Below, one piece after another: positions 1 to 9,340 of a stretch of DNA of 64,000 nt. The stretch's first letter is position 1; every line of letters begins with the position of its first letter. Below the pieces are notes generated by a model. The model was not told the DNA's origin and searched no databases. It saw only the letters and a program-made list of their open reading frames with translations. Both the position numbers and the translations under genes were made by a program. This stretch comes from Massilia sp. ST3 (GTDB lineage: Bacteria > Pseudomonadota > Gammaproteobacteria > Burkholderiales > Burkholderiaceae_D), in the NCBI RefSeq assembly GCF_018119405.1, contig NZ_JAGPWC010000027.1, forward strand, positions 1 to 64,000, read 5' to 3'.

Positions 1-11
1 TTCTTTGGGGT

Positions 12-46
12 GGGGGGGGGGGGGGGGGGGGGGGGGCCCCCCCCCC
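12..46. other. Homopolymer G tract followed by C tract
   Basis: A run of 25 G is followed directly by 10 C. Nothing else in the window looks like this. It lies at the very edge, next to a long imperfect palindrome, so it may be a sequencing or assembly artefact at a hard-to-read hairpin. A genuine G/C homopolymer is possible but less likely. Confidence 0.8.
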
Positions 47-135
47 ACGCGGTGATAGGTAGTGGCAAGATCATCGGGCCCGTGATCGGAGCCGATAAGG
101 ATCACCGCGTGGGCGACGTAGCCGCCCACCCTACG
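44..135. repeat. Nested palindrome and REP-like element, family 1
   Basis: The 13-mer CCCACGCGGTGAT at 44-56 is repeated as its perfect reverse complement at 101-113. An almost symmetrical GATCA...TGATC core (69-87) lies at the same centre. Overlapping it, 106-135 has a CGCGTGGGCG arm and a CGCCCACCCTACG arm, the same palindromic unit as at 5515-5587, 41302-41337 and 41416-41452. It ends 3 bp before the prmB stop, so it could fold in the 3' end of the prmB transcript. Confidence 0.7.
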
Positions 136-137
136 AG

Positions 138-1037
138 TTATTGAGCGTTCTGCAGCTGTTCTGCGGTCAGGAGGAACACCGCATCGTCCCCGATGCTGGT
201 GGTCAGCCAGGTCAGCCCCAGCTCCCCGAAGGCGGCTTCGGCGTAGTCGCGCTCGTTGCCGATTTCGACGATCAGGATGCCTTCCGGCGTCAGGCGCTCG
301 GCTGCGCCGGCGACGATCTTGCGCACCAGGTCCATGCCGTCCTCGCCGCCCGCCAGCGCGATCTGCGGCTCGCGCAGGTATTCCGGCGGCAGCTTGCCCA
401 TCGAGGCCGAATTCACGTACGGCGGGTTGGTGACGATGATGTCGTACTTCTTGAACGGCACGTTCTCGTACAGGTCGGACTCGATCGGGTTGACCCGGCC
501 TTCGAGCTTGTATTCGCGGATGTTGTGCTCGGCCACGGCCAGCGCGTCCTTCGAGATGTCGACCGCGTCCACCACGGCGTTCGGGAAGGCGTCGGCCATC
601 ATGATCGCCAGGCAGCCGCTGCCGGTGCACAGTTCCAGCACGTTCTCGATCGCGTCCGGGTCTTCCACCCAGGGGCTGAACATCTGCGGGATCAGCTCGG
701 CGATGAAGGAGCGCGGCACCAGCACGCGCTCGTCGACGTAGAAGTTGTAGGTGCCCAGCCAGGCTTCCCTGGTGATGTAGGCGGCCGGCACGCGCTCGGT
801 GACGCGGCGCTCGATCACGGACAGCACCTGCAGCACTTCTTCCTGCAGCAGCCTGGCGTCGAGGAAGGGTTCGAGCTTGTCCAGCGGGAGCTTGAGGGTG
901 TGCAGGATCAGGTAGGCGGCTTCGTCGAGGGCCTCGGCGCTGCCGTGGCCGAAGAACAGCTTGGCGCCGTTGAAGCGGGTGACGGCATAGCGCAGCAGGT
1001 CGCGCGGCGTGCTGAAAGGGGTCGTAGTCATGGCCAT
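138..1037 (-). CDS. prmB: Ribosomal protein L3 N5-glutamine methyltransferase PrmB
   Basis: A 299-residue cytoplasmic class I SAM-dependent methyltransferase that methylates a glutamine of ribosomal protein uL3. The N-terminal helical domain (about 1-110) is followed by a Rossmann core with a glycine-rich SAM loop (ELCTGSGCLA, around 136) and the NPPY catalytic motif (around 206) that binds the target glutamine. Length and the YDIIVTNPPYV context fit PrmB better than PrmC. Eighteen bases separate it from dapE upstream, and the arsC-like gene overlaps dapE, so the three probably form one operon. ATG codons occur at residues 1 and 3; either could be the start. Confidence 0.93.
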   Translation of the reverse strand: MAMTTTPFSTPRDLLRYAVTRFNGAKLFFGHGSAEALDEAAYLILHTLKLPLDKLEPFLDARLLQEEVLQVLSVIERRVTERVPAAYITREAWLGTYNFYVDERVLVPRSFIAELIPQMFSPWVEDPDAIENVLELCTGSGCLAIMMADAFPNAVVDAVDISKDALAVAEHNIREYKLEGRVNPIESDLYENVPFKKYDIIVTNPPYVNSASMGKLPPEYLREPQIALAGGEDGMDLVRKIVAGAAERLTPEGILIVEIGNERDYAEAAFGELGLTWLTTSIGDDAVFLLTAEQLQNAQ

Positions 1038-1055
1038 GTTCTCGTGTTGGTGGGC

Positions 1056-2557
<1,502 letters not shown>

Positions 2558-2790
2558 GGTATGGGCGTAGATCATTGCGCCCGCGCGGGCGCGCAGGCTG
2601 TTTGAATTTTGGAAACGCGGGAGGATAGCACACGCTCCGCATTGGGGGATTGTACACAGGTGGTCGACGAGTGACGGCCGCCACGATGGCGCAAAGGCTA
2701 TCGTCCCCCACGCCGCGCATAGCGAAATCAATTTTACTCACCGGGTGAATCGCACTAGCATCGACTTGGCAGAACGACCAGGGTGAGTCC

Positions 2791-2901
2791 ATGAAACTGC
2801 ATTTCGAGACCTTGCTCCACCGAACGCCTCTCCCGCGTCTCTGGCTGATTACCGTATTGCTGATGGTGGCCGGCGTTTCGGCCTACGTCTACTTCGAGTA
2901 G
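2791..2901 (+). CDS. Tiny single-pass membrane peptide (36 aa)
   Basis: A short frame starting MKLHFETLLHRTPLPRLWLI and ending in AYVYFE. A basic N-terminus precedes one hydrophobic stretch (about residues 18-34, LWLITVLLMVAGVSAYV). A purine-rich AGGGTGAG ribosome binding site sits a few bases before the ATG. It is the first of three closely spaced same-strand frames (next starts at 2950 and 3049). I do not recognise a family. Single-TM peptides of this size include small subunits of membrane complexes and type I toxins, but nothing here chooses between these. The palindrome TCACC-G-GGTGA at 2738-2748 lies upstream and could be an operator. Confidence 0.55.
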   Translation: MKLHFETLLHRTPLPRLWLITVLLMVAGVSAYVYFE

Positions 2902-2949
2902 GGCGCGCCCGTGACGGGAACGCCCTGTTGGCCCGGGAGGGAGCGGATC

Positions 2950-3042
2950 ATGATGCGGCGCCATAACACGCCGCTCAAGGGCGGCTGGCTGATGGTCGTG
3001 CTGGCCCTTGTGGTGGCCTTGTTGCTCTATTACCTGCTCTAG
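2950..3042 (+). CDS. Tiny single-pass membrane peptide (30 aa)
   Basis: A second very short frame, MMRRHNTPLKGG followed by a continuous hydrophobic segment (about residues 13-30) that runs to the C-terminus. A strong GGGAGGGAG Shine-Dalgarno lies about five bases before the ATG; a second ATG follows directly. The positive-inside N-terminus and hydrophobic tail predict an N-in single-pass inner-membrane peptide. It stops six bases before the GTG of the next gene, so the two are probably translated together. Function unknown; no family recognised. Confidence 0.55.
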   Translation: MMRRHNTPLKGGWLMVVLALVVALLLYYLL

Positions 3043-3048
3043 CGCTTC

Positions 3049-3651
3049 GTGATCACCTGGCTGCGCAGGCATGCCGGGCCCATCACCTTCGTGCTGAGCC
3101 TGATCGTCATCGTCCTTGCGTTGTCCAACGCTTGGAAGCACGAGCTCGTGTCCGCGTCCTGGCTGGCCGGGCAGAAGGACGCGCTGGCCGCCTTGAACAG
3201 TATCGTGACGATGCTGATCCTGGTCGCCGGTTCCATCTTTTCCTATTACCGCTTCTTCAAGGGCAGGACGCTGTCGCTACGGGTGGAGCTCTCGCTTGAA
3301 GCAACTGTCCACCAAACGCCGGAGCAATACCGCATTCATGCGATATCGCTATCGGCCAAGAATGTGGGCAGCTCGACGGTGTGGAACCCAACGCCGAAGA
3401 TCACCGTACAGGTTCATGGACCGGATGGAGTTGCGGAAACGCGCCATATCACGCAATGGTCGGAGGAGGGTGGTAGCGAAGCGAACATGGCCGCAGTGAT
3501 CGACGCGGGGGAAGCCGCCTTCTTTTTCGCACATCAACATATCCCAGATAGCGCCTGGGCTGTGACTTACTTCGCATCAATGAAGGCGGACCAAGGCGAC
3601 GAGTGGCATATTTCGAAAACGATCAGTAACAAGGAACCTAAGTCGGGCTGA
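3049..3651 (+). CDS. Two-TM membrane protein with C-terminal beta-rich domain, unknown function
   Basis: A 200-residue protein starting at a GTG six bases after the preceding micro-gene. TM1 spans about residues 10-27 and TM2 about 46-66, giving a hairpin with a short loop. A soluble domain of about 130 residues follows, rich in alternating hydrophobic/polar strands (YRIHAISLSAKNVGSSTVW, then KITVQVHGPDG) that look like an immunoglobulin or beta-sandwich fold. With two membrane insertions, the C-terminal domain should be on the same side as the N-terminus, probably cytoplasmic. Codon use in the second half is visibly less GC-biased than in the neighbours, suggesting recent acquisition. No family recognised. 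Confidence 0.75.
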   Translation: MITWLRRHAGPITFVLSLIVIVLALSNAWKHELVSASWLAGQKDALAALNSIVTMLILVAGSIFSYYRFFKGRTLSLRVELSLEATVHQTPEQYRIHAISLSAKNVGSSTVWNPTPKITVQVHGPDGVAETRHITQWSEEGGSEANMAAVIDAGEAAFFFAHQHIPDSAWAVTYFASMKADQGDEWHISKTISNKEPKSG

Positions 3652-3703
3652 CCTTGCGCTTCGCGCGGCCTTCGCATCATGCTGAGTCGTCGATGCTTAC
3701 GAC

Positions 3704-4105
3704 CTAGCAGCTAACTGTGCCGACACTGTCGCCTGTTCGAAGATCGATACCGATCCAGCAGCGATAGGGGCCTTCCTTGCTTGCTTTGTCCTGTGCGCTA
3801 TACGAGCAATGGCCCCCTTTTTTATCGCGAGCGCGATCGCCTTTTGCACCTGAGCATGTTTCCGGCAAATCGGGACCGATAGCGTCGAACATTTCTTTTG
3901 CGGGAGGTCCATCGATCAGGATGGATAGCTTGCGGTCGCCGGCGGAGGGTAACTGCCTGTCCGCGAGCGTGCCGCCGTGGATCAGATAGATCGCTCCGGG
4001 AATCGACTTCCATCCATCGATCGGCGTGGCGGCAAGCGCTAGCGAGAGTGAACCAACCCCAATCACGCCTGCGAAAAGCCAAACAACGTTTTGCATTTTC
4101 AGCAT
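3704..4105 (-). CDS. Secreted small cysteine-containing protein, unknown function
   Basis: A 133-residue protein with a clear signal peptide (basic start, hydrophobic core VVWLFAGVIGVGSLSLALA, probable cleavage after ALA near residue 26). The mature part of about 107 residues has four cysteines (ETCSG, GHCSY, RCWIG and the final residue), enough for two disulfides in the periplasm or outside the cell. A GAGGATGA ribosome binding site six bases before the first ATG decides the start. It converges with the two-TM gene and is otherwise isolated. I do not recognise the family. GC is lower than in the adjacent pilU. Confidence 0.7.
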   Translation of the reverse strand: MLKMQNVVWLFAGVIGVGSLSLALAATPIDGWKSIPGAIYLIHGGTLADRQLPSAGDRKLSILIDGPPAKEMFDAIGPDLPETCSGAKGDRARDKKGGHCSYSAQDKASKEGPYRCWIGIDLRTGDSVGTVSC

Positions 4106-4336
4106 GAATCATCCTCGCAGCTTCAGGTGGAAATGGTCGTCGTGACGGGGCGCTCTTTTTGCGAACGGAACGCCGGGGGGCGTTGAACAATACGGTAACG
4201 ACCGGTGCGAATGTCCGGAAGAGACCAATCGGCCATTGTTGTCGAGCGCCATAAGTCCGTAATTGCCGATCGTCAAGACAAGGGCTGTGCGCCGTCAAGC
4301 TGCCATGGACCTCATGAGGCGAGAGCCTGCGACAAC

Positions 4337-5479
4337 TCAGGAATTGAGCGTGAACTCCGTAAACGATGCGCCCTGCGGTTCATCGGGCTTGTTCTGTTCT
4401 TCCTGCTGCGCCTGGCTTTCCGGTCCGTTGTTGAGCAGCCAGAGCAGGTTGGTGGCGGAGTCCGCGTTCGCCAGCGCTTCGTCCTGGCTCACCAGGCCTT
4501 CGCGCACCAGGCGGAACAGGGCGGTCTCGAAGGATTGCGAGCCGGGCGACAGGCTCTTGTCCATCGCTTCCTTGATCTGGCTGATCTCGCCTTTCTCGAT
4601 CAGGTCGGCGATATAGCGCGTGTTCAGCATGACCTCCACCGCCGCCTGGCGCTGGCCGCCCGCGGCGGATTTCACGAGCCGCTGCGAGACGATGGCCTTG
4701 ACGCTCGACGCCAGGTCCTGCAGCAGCGCGGCGCGGTTCTCGATCGGGTAGAAGCTGATGATGCGGTTCAGCGCGTTGTAGCTGTTGTTGGCGTGCAGGG
4801 TGGCCAGCACCAGGTGGCCGGATTGAGCATAAGCCAGTGCGGCGGCCATGGTTTCGCGGTCGCGGATTTCGCCGATCAGGATGCAGTCCGGCGCCTGGCG
4901 CATCGAGTTCTTCAGCGCTGTGTGGAAACTGGTGGCGTCGCTGCCGATCTCGCGCTGGTTGACGATCGACTTCTTGTTCTTGAACAGGTATTCGATCGGG
5001 TCTTCGAGCGTGAGGATGTGGCCGGTGCGCTGCTCGTTGCGGTGGTCCAGCATGGACGCGATCGTGGTCGACTTGCCGGAACCGGTGGCGCCGACCACCA
5101 GCAGCAGGCCGCGTTTTTCCATGATCAGTTCGGACAGCACGGACGGCAGGCCCAGTTCGCCCAGCGGCGGGATATTCGCCGGCACGAAGCGGAACACGGC
5201 CGAGATCGAGCCGCGCTGGCGGAAGGCCGACAGGCGGAAGCGTCCCAGGTTGGGCACGGACACGCCCATGTTCAATTCGTTCTCGCGCTCGAGTTCGGCC
5301 ATCTGCTCGGGCGTGGCGATCTCTGACAGTAGCGAGTGGATGGTGTCGGGTTCGAGACGGTGCTGGTTGATCGGGATGAGGTTCCCGTTGATCTTGATGT
5401 GGACCGGCGAGTTCACCGCGAAGAACATGTCGGACGCGTTCTTCTCCTTCATCAGTTGGAACAGGCGTTCCATGGCCAT
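4337..5479 (-). CDS. pilU: Type IV pilus retraction ATPase PilU
   Basis: A 380-residue hexameric AAA-like secretion ATPase that works with PilT to retract type IV pili at the inner-membrane base. It has an N-terminal PAS-like domain (MERLFQLMKEKNASDMFF), a Walker A loop (GATGSGKST), the Asp-box/Walker B region (LIGEIRDRETM) and a His box (LATLHANNS). The start sequence and acidic, Gln-rich tail are PilU-like rather than PilT-like. I chose the ATG at 5479 (GGAGA upstream); the frame extends 22 codons further into a REP palindrome. It follows dapD and is separated from it by that palindrome. Confidence 0.92.
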   Translation of the reverse strand: MAMERLFQLMKEKNASDMFFAVNSPVHIKINGNLIPINQHRLEPDTIHSLLSEIATPEQMAELERENELNMGVSVPNLGRFRLSAFRQRGSISAVFRFVPANIPPLGELGLPSVLSELIMEKRGLLLVVGATGSGKSTTIASMLDHRNEQRTGHILTLEDPIEYLFKNKKSIVNQREIGSDATSFHTALKNSMRQAPDCILIGEIRDRETMAAALAYAQSGHLVLATLHANNSYNALNRIISFYPIENRAALLQDLASSVKAIVSQRLVKSAAGGQRQAAVEVMLNTRYIADLIEKGEISQIKEAMDKSLSPGSQSFETALFRLVREGLVSQDEALANADSATNLLWLLNNGPESQAQQEEQNKPDEPQGASFTEFTLNS

Positions 5480-5514
5480 GGCATCGTCTCCGTATTGTTT
5501 TGGTGTTTCAGGGC

Positions 5515-5587
5515 CGGTTGGACGCGTCGGCGGGGAACCCGCCAACCCTACCGTAGGGTTGGTGGCTCCGCCGCCGACGCGTTCAAC
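5515..5587. repeat. REP-like palindrome pair, family 1
   Basis: Two head-to-head units form one long inverted repeat between dapD and pilU. The outer arms are GGTTG-GACGCG and CGCG-TTCAACC, and the centre reads CCCTAC-CGTAGGG. Each unit has its own inner stem (GGCGGG...CCCGCC in the left arm). It matches the elements at 106-135, 41302-41337 and 41416-41452. A hairpin here could stabilise or partly terminate the dapC-dapD transcript before pilU. Confidence 0.75.
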
Positions 5588-5608
5588 CAGCCAATGCGCA
5601 GCCGTGAA

Positions 5609-6436
5609 TCAGTCCCCGCGCAGCAGCTCGTTGATGCCGGTTTTCGCACGCGTCTGTGCATCCACGCGCTTGACGATCACCGCGCAGTACAGGCTGTACT
5701 TGCCGTCGCTTGAGGGCAGGCTGCCCGACACCACCACCGAGCCCGAAGGCACGCGGCCGTAGGAGACTTCGCCCGTCTCGCGGTTGTAGATCTTGGTCGA
5801 CTGGCCGATGTACACGCCCATCGAGATCACCGAGTTCTCTTCCACGATCACGCCTTCGACGATTTCCGAGCGCGCGCCGATGAAGCAGTTGTCCTCGATG
5901 ATGGTCGGGTTGGCCTGCATCGGTTCCAGCACGCCGCCGATGCCCACGCCGCCCGACAGGTGGACGTTCTTGCCGATCTGGGCGCAGGAGCCGACGGTGG
6001 CCCAGGTGTCGACCATCGCGCCTTCGTCGACGTAGGCGCCGATGTTGACGTAGGACGGCATCAGCACCACGTTCTTGCCGATGAAGCTGCCGCGGCGGGC
6101 CACGGCCGGCGGCACCACGCGGAAGCCACCCTTGGCGAAATCTTCCGGGGTGTAGTCGGCGAACTTGGTCGGCACCTTGTCATAGAACTGCATCCCGCCG
6201 CCGCCGGCGACCGGCACGTTGTTCTCGAGGCGGAAGGACAGCAGCACGGCTTTCTTGATCCACTGGTTGACGACCCAGCTGCCGGTGTCCTTCTGCGCCA
6301 CGCGCAGGCTGCCGTTGTCGAGGCCGGCGAGGACGTGGGCGACGGCGTCGCGCACTTCAGCGCTGGCGTTCGACGGGCTGATCTCCGCGCGCTGTTCCCA
6401 CGCGGTGTCGATGATGTTCTGGAGTTGTTGAGTCAT
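5609..6436 (-). CDS. dapD: Tetrahydrodipicolinate N-succinyltransferase DapD
   Basis: A 275-residue trimeric enzyme that transfers succinyl from succinyl-CoA to tetrahydrodipicolinate, committing it to the succinylase route of DAP/lysine synthesis. The N-terminal helical domain is followed by the left-handed beta-helix made of hexapeptide repeats (from about residue 105), then a C-terminal segment ending in ELLRGD. The ATG giving [10 protein letters not shown] gives the exact usual length; the 62 upstream codons in frame are shadow sequence. It lies 34 bases downstream of dapC and is almost certainly in its operon. Confidence 0.97.
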   Translation of the reverse strand: MTQQLQNIIDTAWEQRAEISPSNASAEVRDAVAHVLAGLDNGSLRVAQKDTGSWVVNQWIKKAVLLSFRLENNVPVAGGGGMQFYDKVPTKFADYTPEDFAKGGFRVVPPAVARRGSFIGKNVVLMPSYVNIGAYVDEGAMVDTWATVGSCAQIGKNVHLSGGVGIGGVLEPMQANPTIIEDNCFIGARSEIVEGVIVEENSVISMGVYIGQSTKIYNRETGEVSYGRVPSGSVVVSGSLPSSDGKYSLYCAVIVKRVDAQTRAKTGINELLRGD

Positions 6437-6470
6437 GATGCAGTCTAGTGTGGAGGAGGGTAAGGCTTGT

Positions 6471-7685
6471 TCAGGCAAGGCTCTTGCAGAACTGGACGAT
6501 GCGGTTCGCGGCTTCCAGTCCTTCGTCGACGCCGGCCACGAGGGCCATGCGGACACGGTTGCGGCCCGGATTGGTGCCGTGCGCTTCGCGCGCGAGATAG
6601 CTGCCCGGTAGGACCGTGACATTATAGTCGGCGTACAGGCGGCGTGCGAACTCCTCGTCCGACAGCCCGCTGCGGCGCACGTCGGCCCACAGGTAGAAGC
6701 CGGCGTCGGGCAGCTCGACGTCCATCACTTCCTTCAGCAGCGGGGTGATGAGCTGGAACTTCTCGCGGTACAGCGCGCGGTTTTCCTGCACGTGGTGTTC
6801 GTCGTTCCAGGCGGCGATCGAGGCCGCCTGCACCGGCGGCGACATGGCGCCGCCGCAGTAGGTGCGGTAGAGCAGGAACTTCTTCATCGCGACCGGGTCA
6901 CCCGCTACGAAGCCCGAGCGCATGCCTGGCACGTTGGAGCGCTTCGACAGGCTGGAGAACACGATCAAGTTGCGGTAGGGGCGCTCGCCCTCGGCGCGTC
7001 CCAGCTGGTGGGCCGCTTCCAGCGCGCCCAGCGGCGGCGCCGAACCGCTGTAGATCTCGGAATAGCACTCGTCCGCGGCGATCAGGAAGTTCCAGCGGTC
7101 GGCCAGCTCGAACAGCTGGCGCCAGTCGTCCAGGGTCAAGGTGGCGCCGGTCGGATTGCCCGGCGAGCAGACATACAGCAGCTGCACGCGCGGCCACACG
7201 TCGTCCGGCACGCTGCCGTAGTCGCAGGCGAAGTTGCGCGCCGGTTCGGAGTTGACGAACCAGGGCTGGGCGCCGGCCAGGTAGGCCGCGCCTTCGTAGA
7301 TCTGGTAGAACGGGTTCGGGCACATCACCAGCGCGTCCGGCTTGCGGCCGTCGATCATGCACTGGGCGATGGCGAACAGCGCTTCGCGCGAGCCGTTCAC
7401 CGGCAGCACCATCGTGGCCGGGTCCAGCGCCGGCACGCCGTAGCGGCGTTCCAGCCAGGCGGCGATGGCCGCGCGCAGCGGCTCGCTGCCGTGGGTGCTG
7501 GGGTAGCTCGACAGGCCCGACATCGCGTGCAGCAAGGCCTTCTCGATGAAGGCAGGCGTCGGATGCTTGGGCTCGCCGATGCCGAGGCTGATCGGGGAGT
7601 ACGCGGGATTGGGGGTGACGCCGGAGAACAGTTGGCGCAGCTTTTCGAACGGGTAGGGATGGAGTTGGTCGAGATGCGGATTCAC
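6471..7685 (-). CDS. dapC: Succinyldiaminopimelate transaminase DapC
   Basis: A 404-residue fold-type I PLP aminotransferase. It converts N-succinyl-2-amino-6-oxopimelate to N-succinyl-LL-diaminopimelate using glutamate, the step between DapD and DapE. PLP-lysine motif: [17 protein letters not shown] (around 250); other class I/II hallmarks are [10 protein letters not shown] and [11 protein letters not shown]. The start is the GTG that gives [16 protein letters not shown], the canonical DapC N-terminus; there is no convincing ATG. It opens the dapC-dapD-(pilU) transcription unit. A degraded copy of its first ~20 codons and leader sits at 8657-8780. Confidence 0.94.
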   Translation of the reverse strand: MNPHLDQLHPYPFEKLRQLFSGVTPNPAYSPISLGIGEPKHPTPAFIEKALLHAMSGLSSYPSTHGSEPLRAAIAAWLERRYGVPALDPATMVLPVNGSREALFAIAQCMIDGRKPDALVMCPNPFYQIYEGAAYLAGAQPWFVNSEPARNFACDYGSVPDDVWPRVQLLYVCSPGNPTGATLTLDDWRQLFELADRWNFLIAADECYSEIYSGSAPPLGALEAAHQLGRAEGERPYRNLIVFSSLSKRSNVPGMRSGFVAGDPVAMKKFLLYRTYCGGAMSPPVQAASIAAWNDEHHVQENRALYREKFQLITPLLKEVMDVELPDAGFYLWADVRRSGLSDEEFARRLYADYNVTVLPGSYLAREAHGTNPGRNRVRMALVAGVDEGLEAANRIVQFCKSLA

Positions 7686-7721
7686 GGCGTTATCCAGTTG
7701 GCGCTTTGCAATAATCTTTTG

Positions 7722-7727
7722 ATTATA
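7722..7727 (-). promoter_or_regulatory. Possible -10 box for dapC-dapD
   Basis: Reading leftward, a perfect TATAAT lies 37 bases before the dapC GTG, which would give a leader of about 30 bases. No good -35 is found at 16-18 bp, so the call rests on the -10 alone. The corresponding position in the duplicated copy near 8750 has changed to ATATTC. Confidence 0.4.
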
Positions 7728-7809
7728 CCGCGTTGATCCGGGCTGCATGGGACGCTTGTCCGAGTGGTTCTGAGGTAACATCAACGTGGAGAATCCCGGA
7801 GTTTTCGCC

Positions 7810-8571
7810 ATGCCGATCCAGTTTGCACGCAGCCTCGCGGGGCACGAGCGCACCCCGGCCGCCAACCGCCACCTGGGCGTGGCGCTCGCCTTCGTCGCGG
7901 GTGCAATCAATGCCGGCGGCTTCCTCGCGGTCGGCCAGTACACATCCCACGTCACCGGCATCGTGTCGAGCGTCGCCGATCACATCGTGCTGGGCGAGGC
8001 GATGCTGGCGCTGGCTGGCGTGGGCGCTGTCCTCAGCTTCCTGCTGGGCGCCGCCTGCACGGCGGTGATCGTGAACTATGTACGGCGTCGCGGACTGCGC
8101 TGCGAATTCGCGCTGCCCCTGCTGGCCGAAGCGGTCCTCCTGCTTGGATTCGGCGTGCTGGGCGCGCGCCATGCGTTTGCCGGCGCCATGGCCATCCCGC
8201 TGACGGTGTTGCTGCTGTGCTTCATGCTGGGATTGCAAAATGCGGTCATCACCAAGATCTCGCGCGCCGAAATCCGCACCACCCACATGACCGGTGTCGT
8301 GACCGATATCGGGATCGAACTGGGCAAGCTCTTCTACTGGAATGCCGACGGCGGGGCCGCGCAGCCGAAGGTGCTGGCCAACCGTGGGCGGCTGGCGCTG
8401 CTAGCCTCGTTGCTGCTGGCCTTCCTCTGCGGCGGCATCGCAGGCGCGTTGGGGTTCAAGCACCTGGGCTACTTGTCGACCGTGCCGCTGGCGCTGGTGT
8501 TGGGCATGCTGGCGATCGTGCCGCTGGTGGACGACGCGGTACACGTGCTGTCCGGCCGCCCGCATCGCTGA
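7810..8571 (+). CDS. YoaK/DUF1275 family membrane protein
   Basis: A 253-residue inner-membrane protein of the DUF1275 (YoaK) family, with about six hydrophobic helices. Family landmarks are AGAINAGGFLAVGQYTSHVTG near the N-terminus and NAVITKISRAEIRTTHMTG in the middle. The biochemical role is not established; some relatives are discussed as small-molecule transporters. I chose the ATG at 7810, preceded by GGAG; a GTG 24 bases upstream is in frame. It is divergent from dapC. Related sequence flanks it on both sides (7621-7745 and 8657-8780), suggesting that it arrived by duplication or recombination at this spot. Confidence 0.85.
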   Translation: MPIQFARSLAGHERTPAANRHLGVALAFVAGAINAGGFLAVGQYTSHVTGIVSSVADHIVLGEAMLALAGVGAVLSFLLGAACTAVIVNYVRRRGLRCEFALPLLAEAVLLLGFGVLGARHAFAGAMAIPLTVLLLCFMLGLQNAVITKISRAEIRTTHMTGVVTDIGIELGKLFYWNADGGAAQPKVLANRGRLALLASLLLAFLCGGIAGALGFKHLGYLSTVPLALVLGMLAIVPLVDDAVHVLSGRPHR

Positions 8572-8656
8572 CGTGCCACAACGCCCGTCCCGTCGCCCGT
8601 CCGATGGGCTCGACAGGGGCTGTTGTCCAGGGACACAGGTAGCCGGGCCCACACAG

Positions 8657-8780
8657 CCGGAGAACAGCTGGCGCAGCTTCTCGAACGGTTAGGAATGGCC
8701 TTAGTCGAGCGGATTCACGGACTTATCCAGTTGGCGCTTTGCAATGAGCGTTCGAATATACCGTGTTGACCCGGCAGGTT
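8657..8780 (-). pseudogene. Decayed duplicate of the dapC 5' end and leader
   Basis: This stretch aligns with 7621-7745, which holds the first ~20 dapC codons plus its leader, at roughly 85% identity by eye. Shared blocks include CCGGAGAACAG, TTATCCAGTTGGCGCTTTGC and ATATACCG/TTATACCG. A two-base deletion breaks the reading frame and the -10 box is lost. Even the more distal GGTAACAT (near 7775) recurs near 8822. It has no coding role now and marks a local duplication around the DUF1275 gene. The rest of the gap 8572-8857 shows nothing else. Confidence 0.85.
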
Positions 8781-8857
8781 CGGACGCCTGGCCGCGCGTC
8801 ACGGAGACGTTGTTTCTTGGGTAACATGTCAATATTCCATCTCCCACAGGAATCCAC

Positions 8858-9340
8858 ATGATCGTCGACTATCTCGCGCATCACCGGCACTTCATCCCCG
8901 AAATCACGGACCTGATTTTTGGCCAATGGTCCGACCTGTTCGTGGCCGATGGCATCGGCAAGGACCAGCTCCGGGCGACGCTGGAAGTGCGGGCGAATAC
9001 GGAGCGGCTGCCCATCAGTGTTGTCGCCCTGCGCGATGGCGAACTGCTGGGCACCGGCAGCATCAAGCTGGAGGAGCCGGGAACGAAGCCAGGGCTGTCG
9101 CCCTGGCTGGCCGGCATGTATATCAAGGAGGCCTACCGCGGCACCGGAGTCGGCGAGCAGATCGTCCGGGCGCTCGAAGCCAAGGCGCATGCCCTCGGCG
9201 TCGAGACGATGTATTTGTCGGTCGGGAGCGCGGTCGGCTTCTACACCCGTCTGGGCTGGCGCGTCATAGAAGAACGGGTCGACTCGTTCGGGGTCAAGGA
9301 AGTCACCCTGATGAGCAAGCGCTTGGGAGCGCCTGCGTAA
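8858..9340 (+). CDS. GNAT-family N-acetyltransferase
   Basis: A 160-residue GNAT acetyltransferase; substrate unknown. The acetyl-CoA pyrophosphate loop is visible as YRGTGVGEQIV (the family's Q/RxxGxG/A, around 96-106). The SVGSAVGFYTRLGWRV segment near the C-terminus is the usual beta-6/alpha-4 end of the fold. LSPWLAGMYIKEAYRG gives the central beta-bulge. It starts at the ATG after CACAGG. Its upstream region is the decayed dapC leader copy, so its promoter probably derives from the old dapC divergent region. It converges tightly with the AraC gene (stop to stop contact at 9340/9341). Confidence 0.88.
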   Translation: MIVDYLAHHRHFIPEITDLIFGQWSDLFVADGIGKDQLRATLEVRANTERLPISVVALRDGELLGTGSIKLEEPGTKPGLSPWLAGMYIKEAYRGTGVGEQIVRALEAKAHALGVETMYLSVGSAVGFYTRLGWRVIEERVDSFGVKEVTLMSKRLGAPA

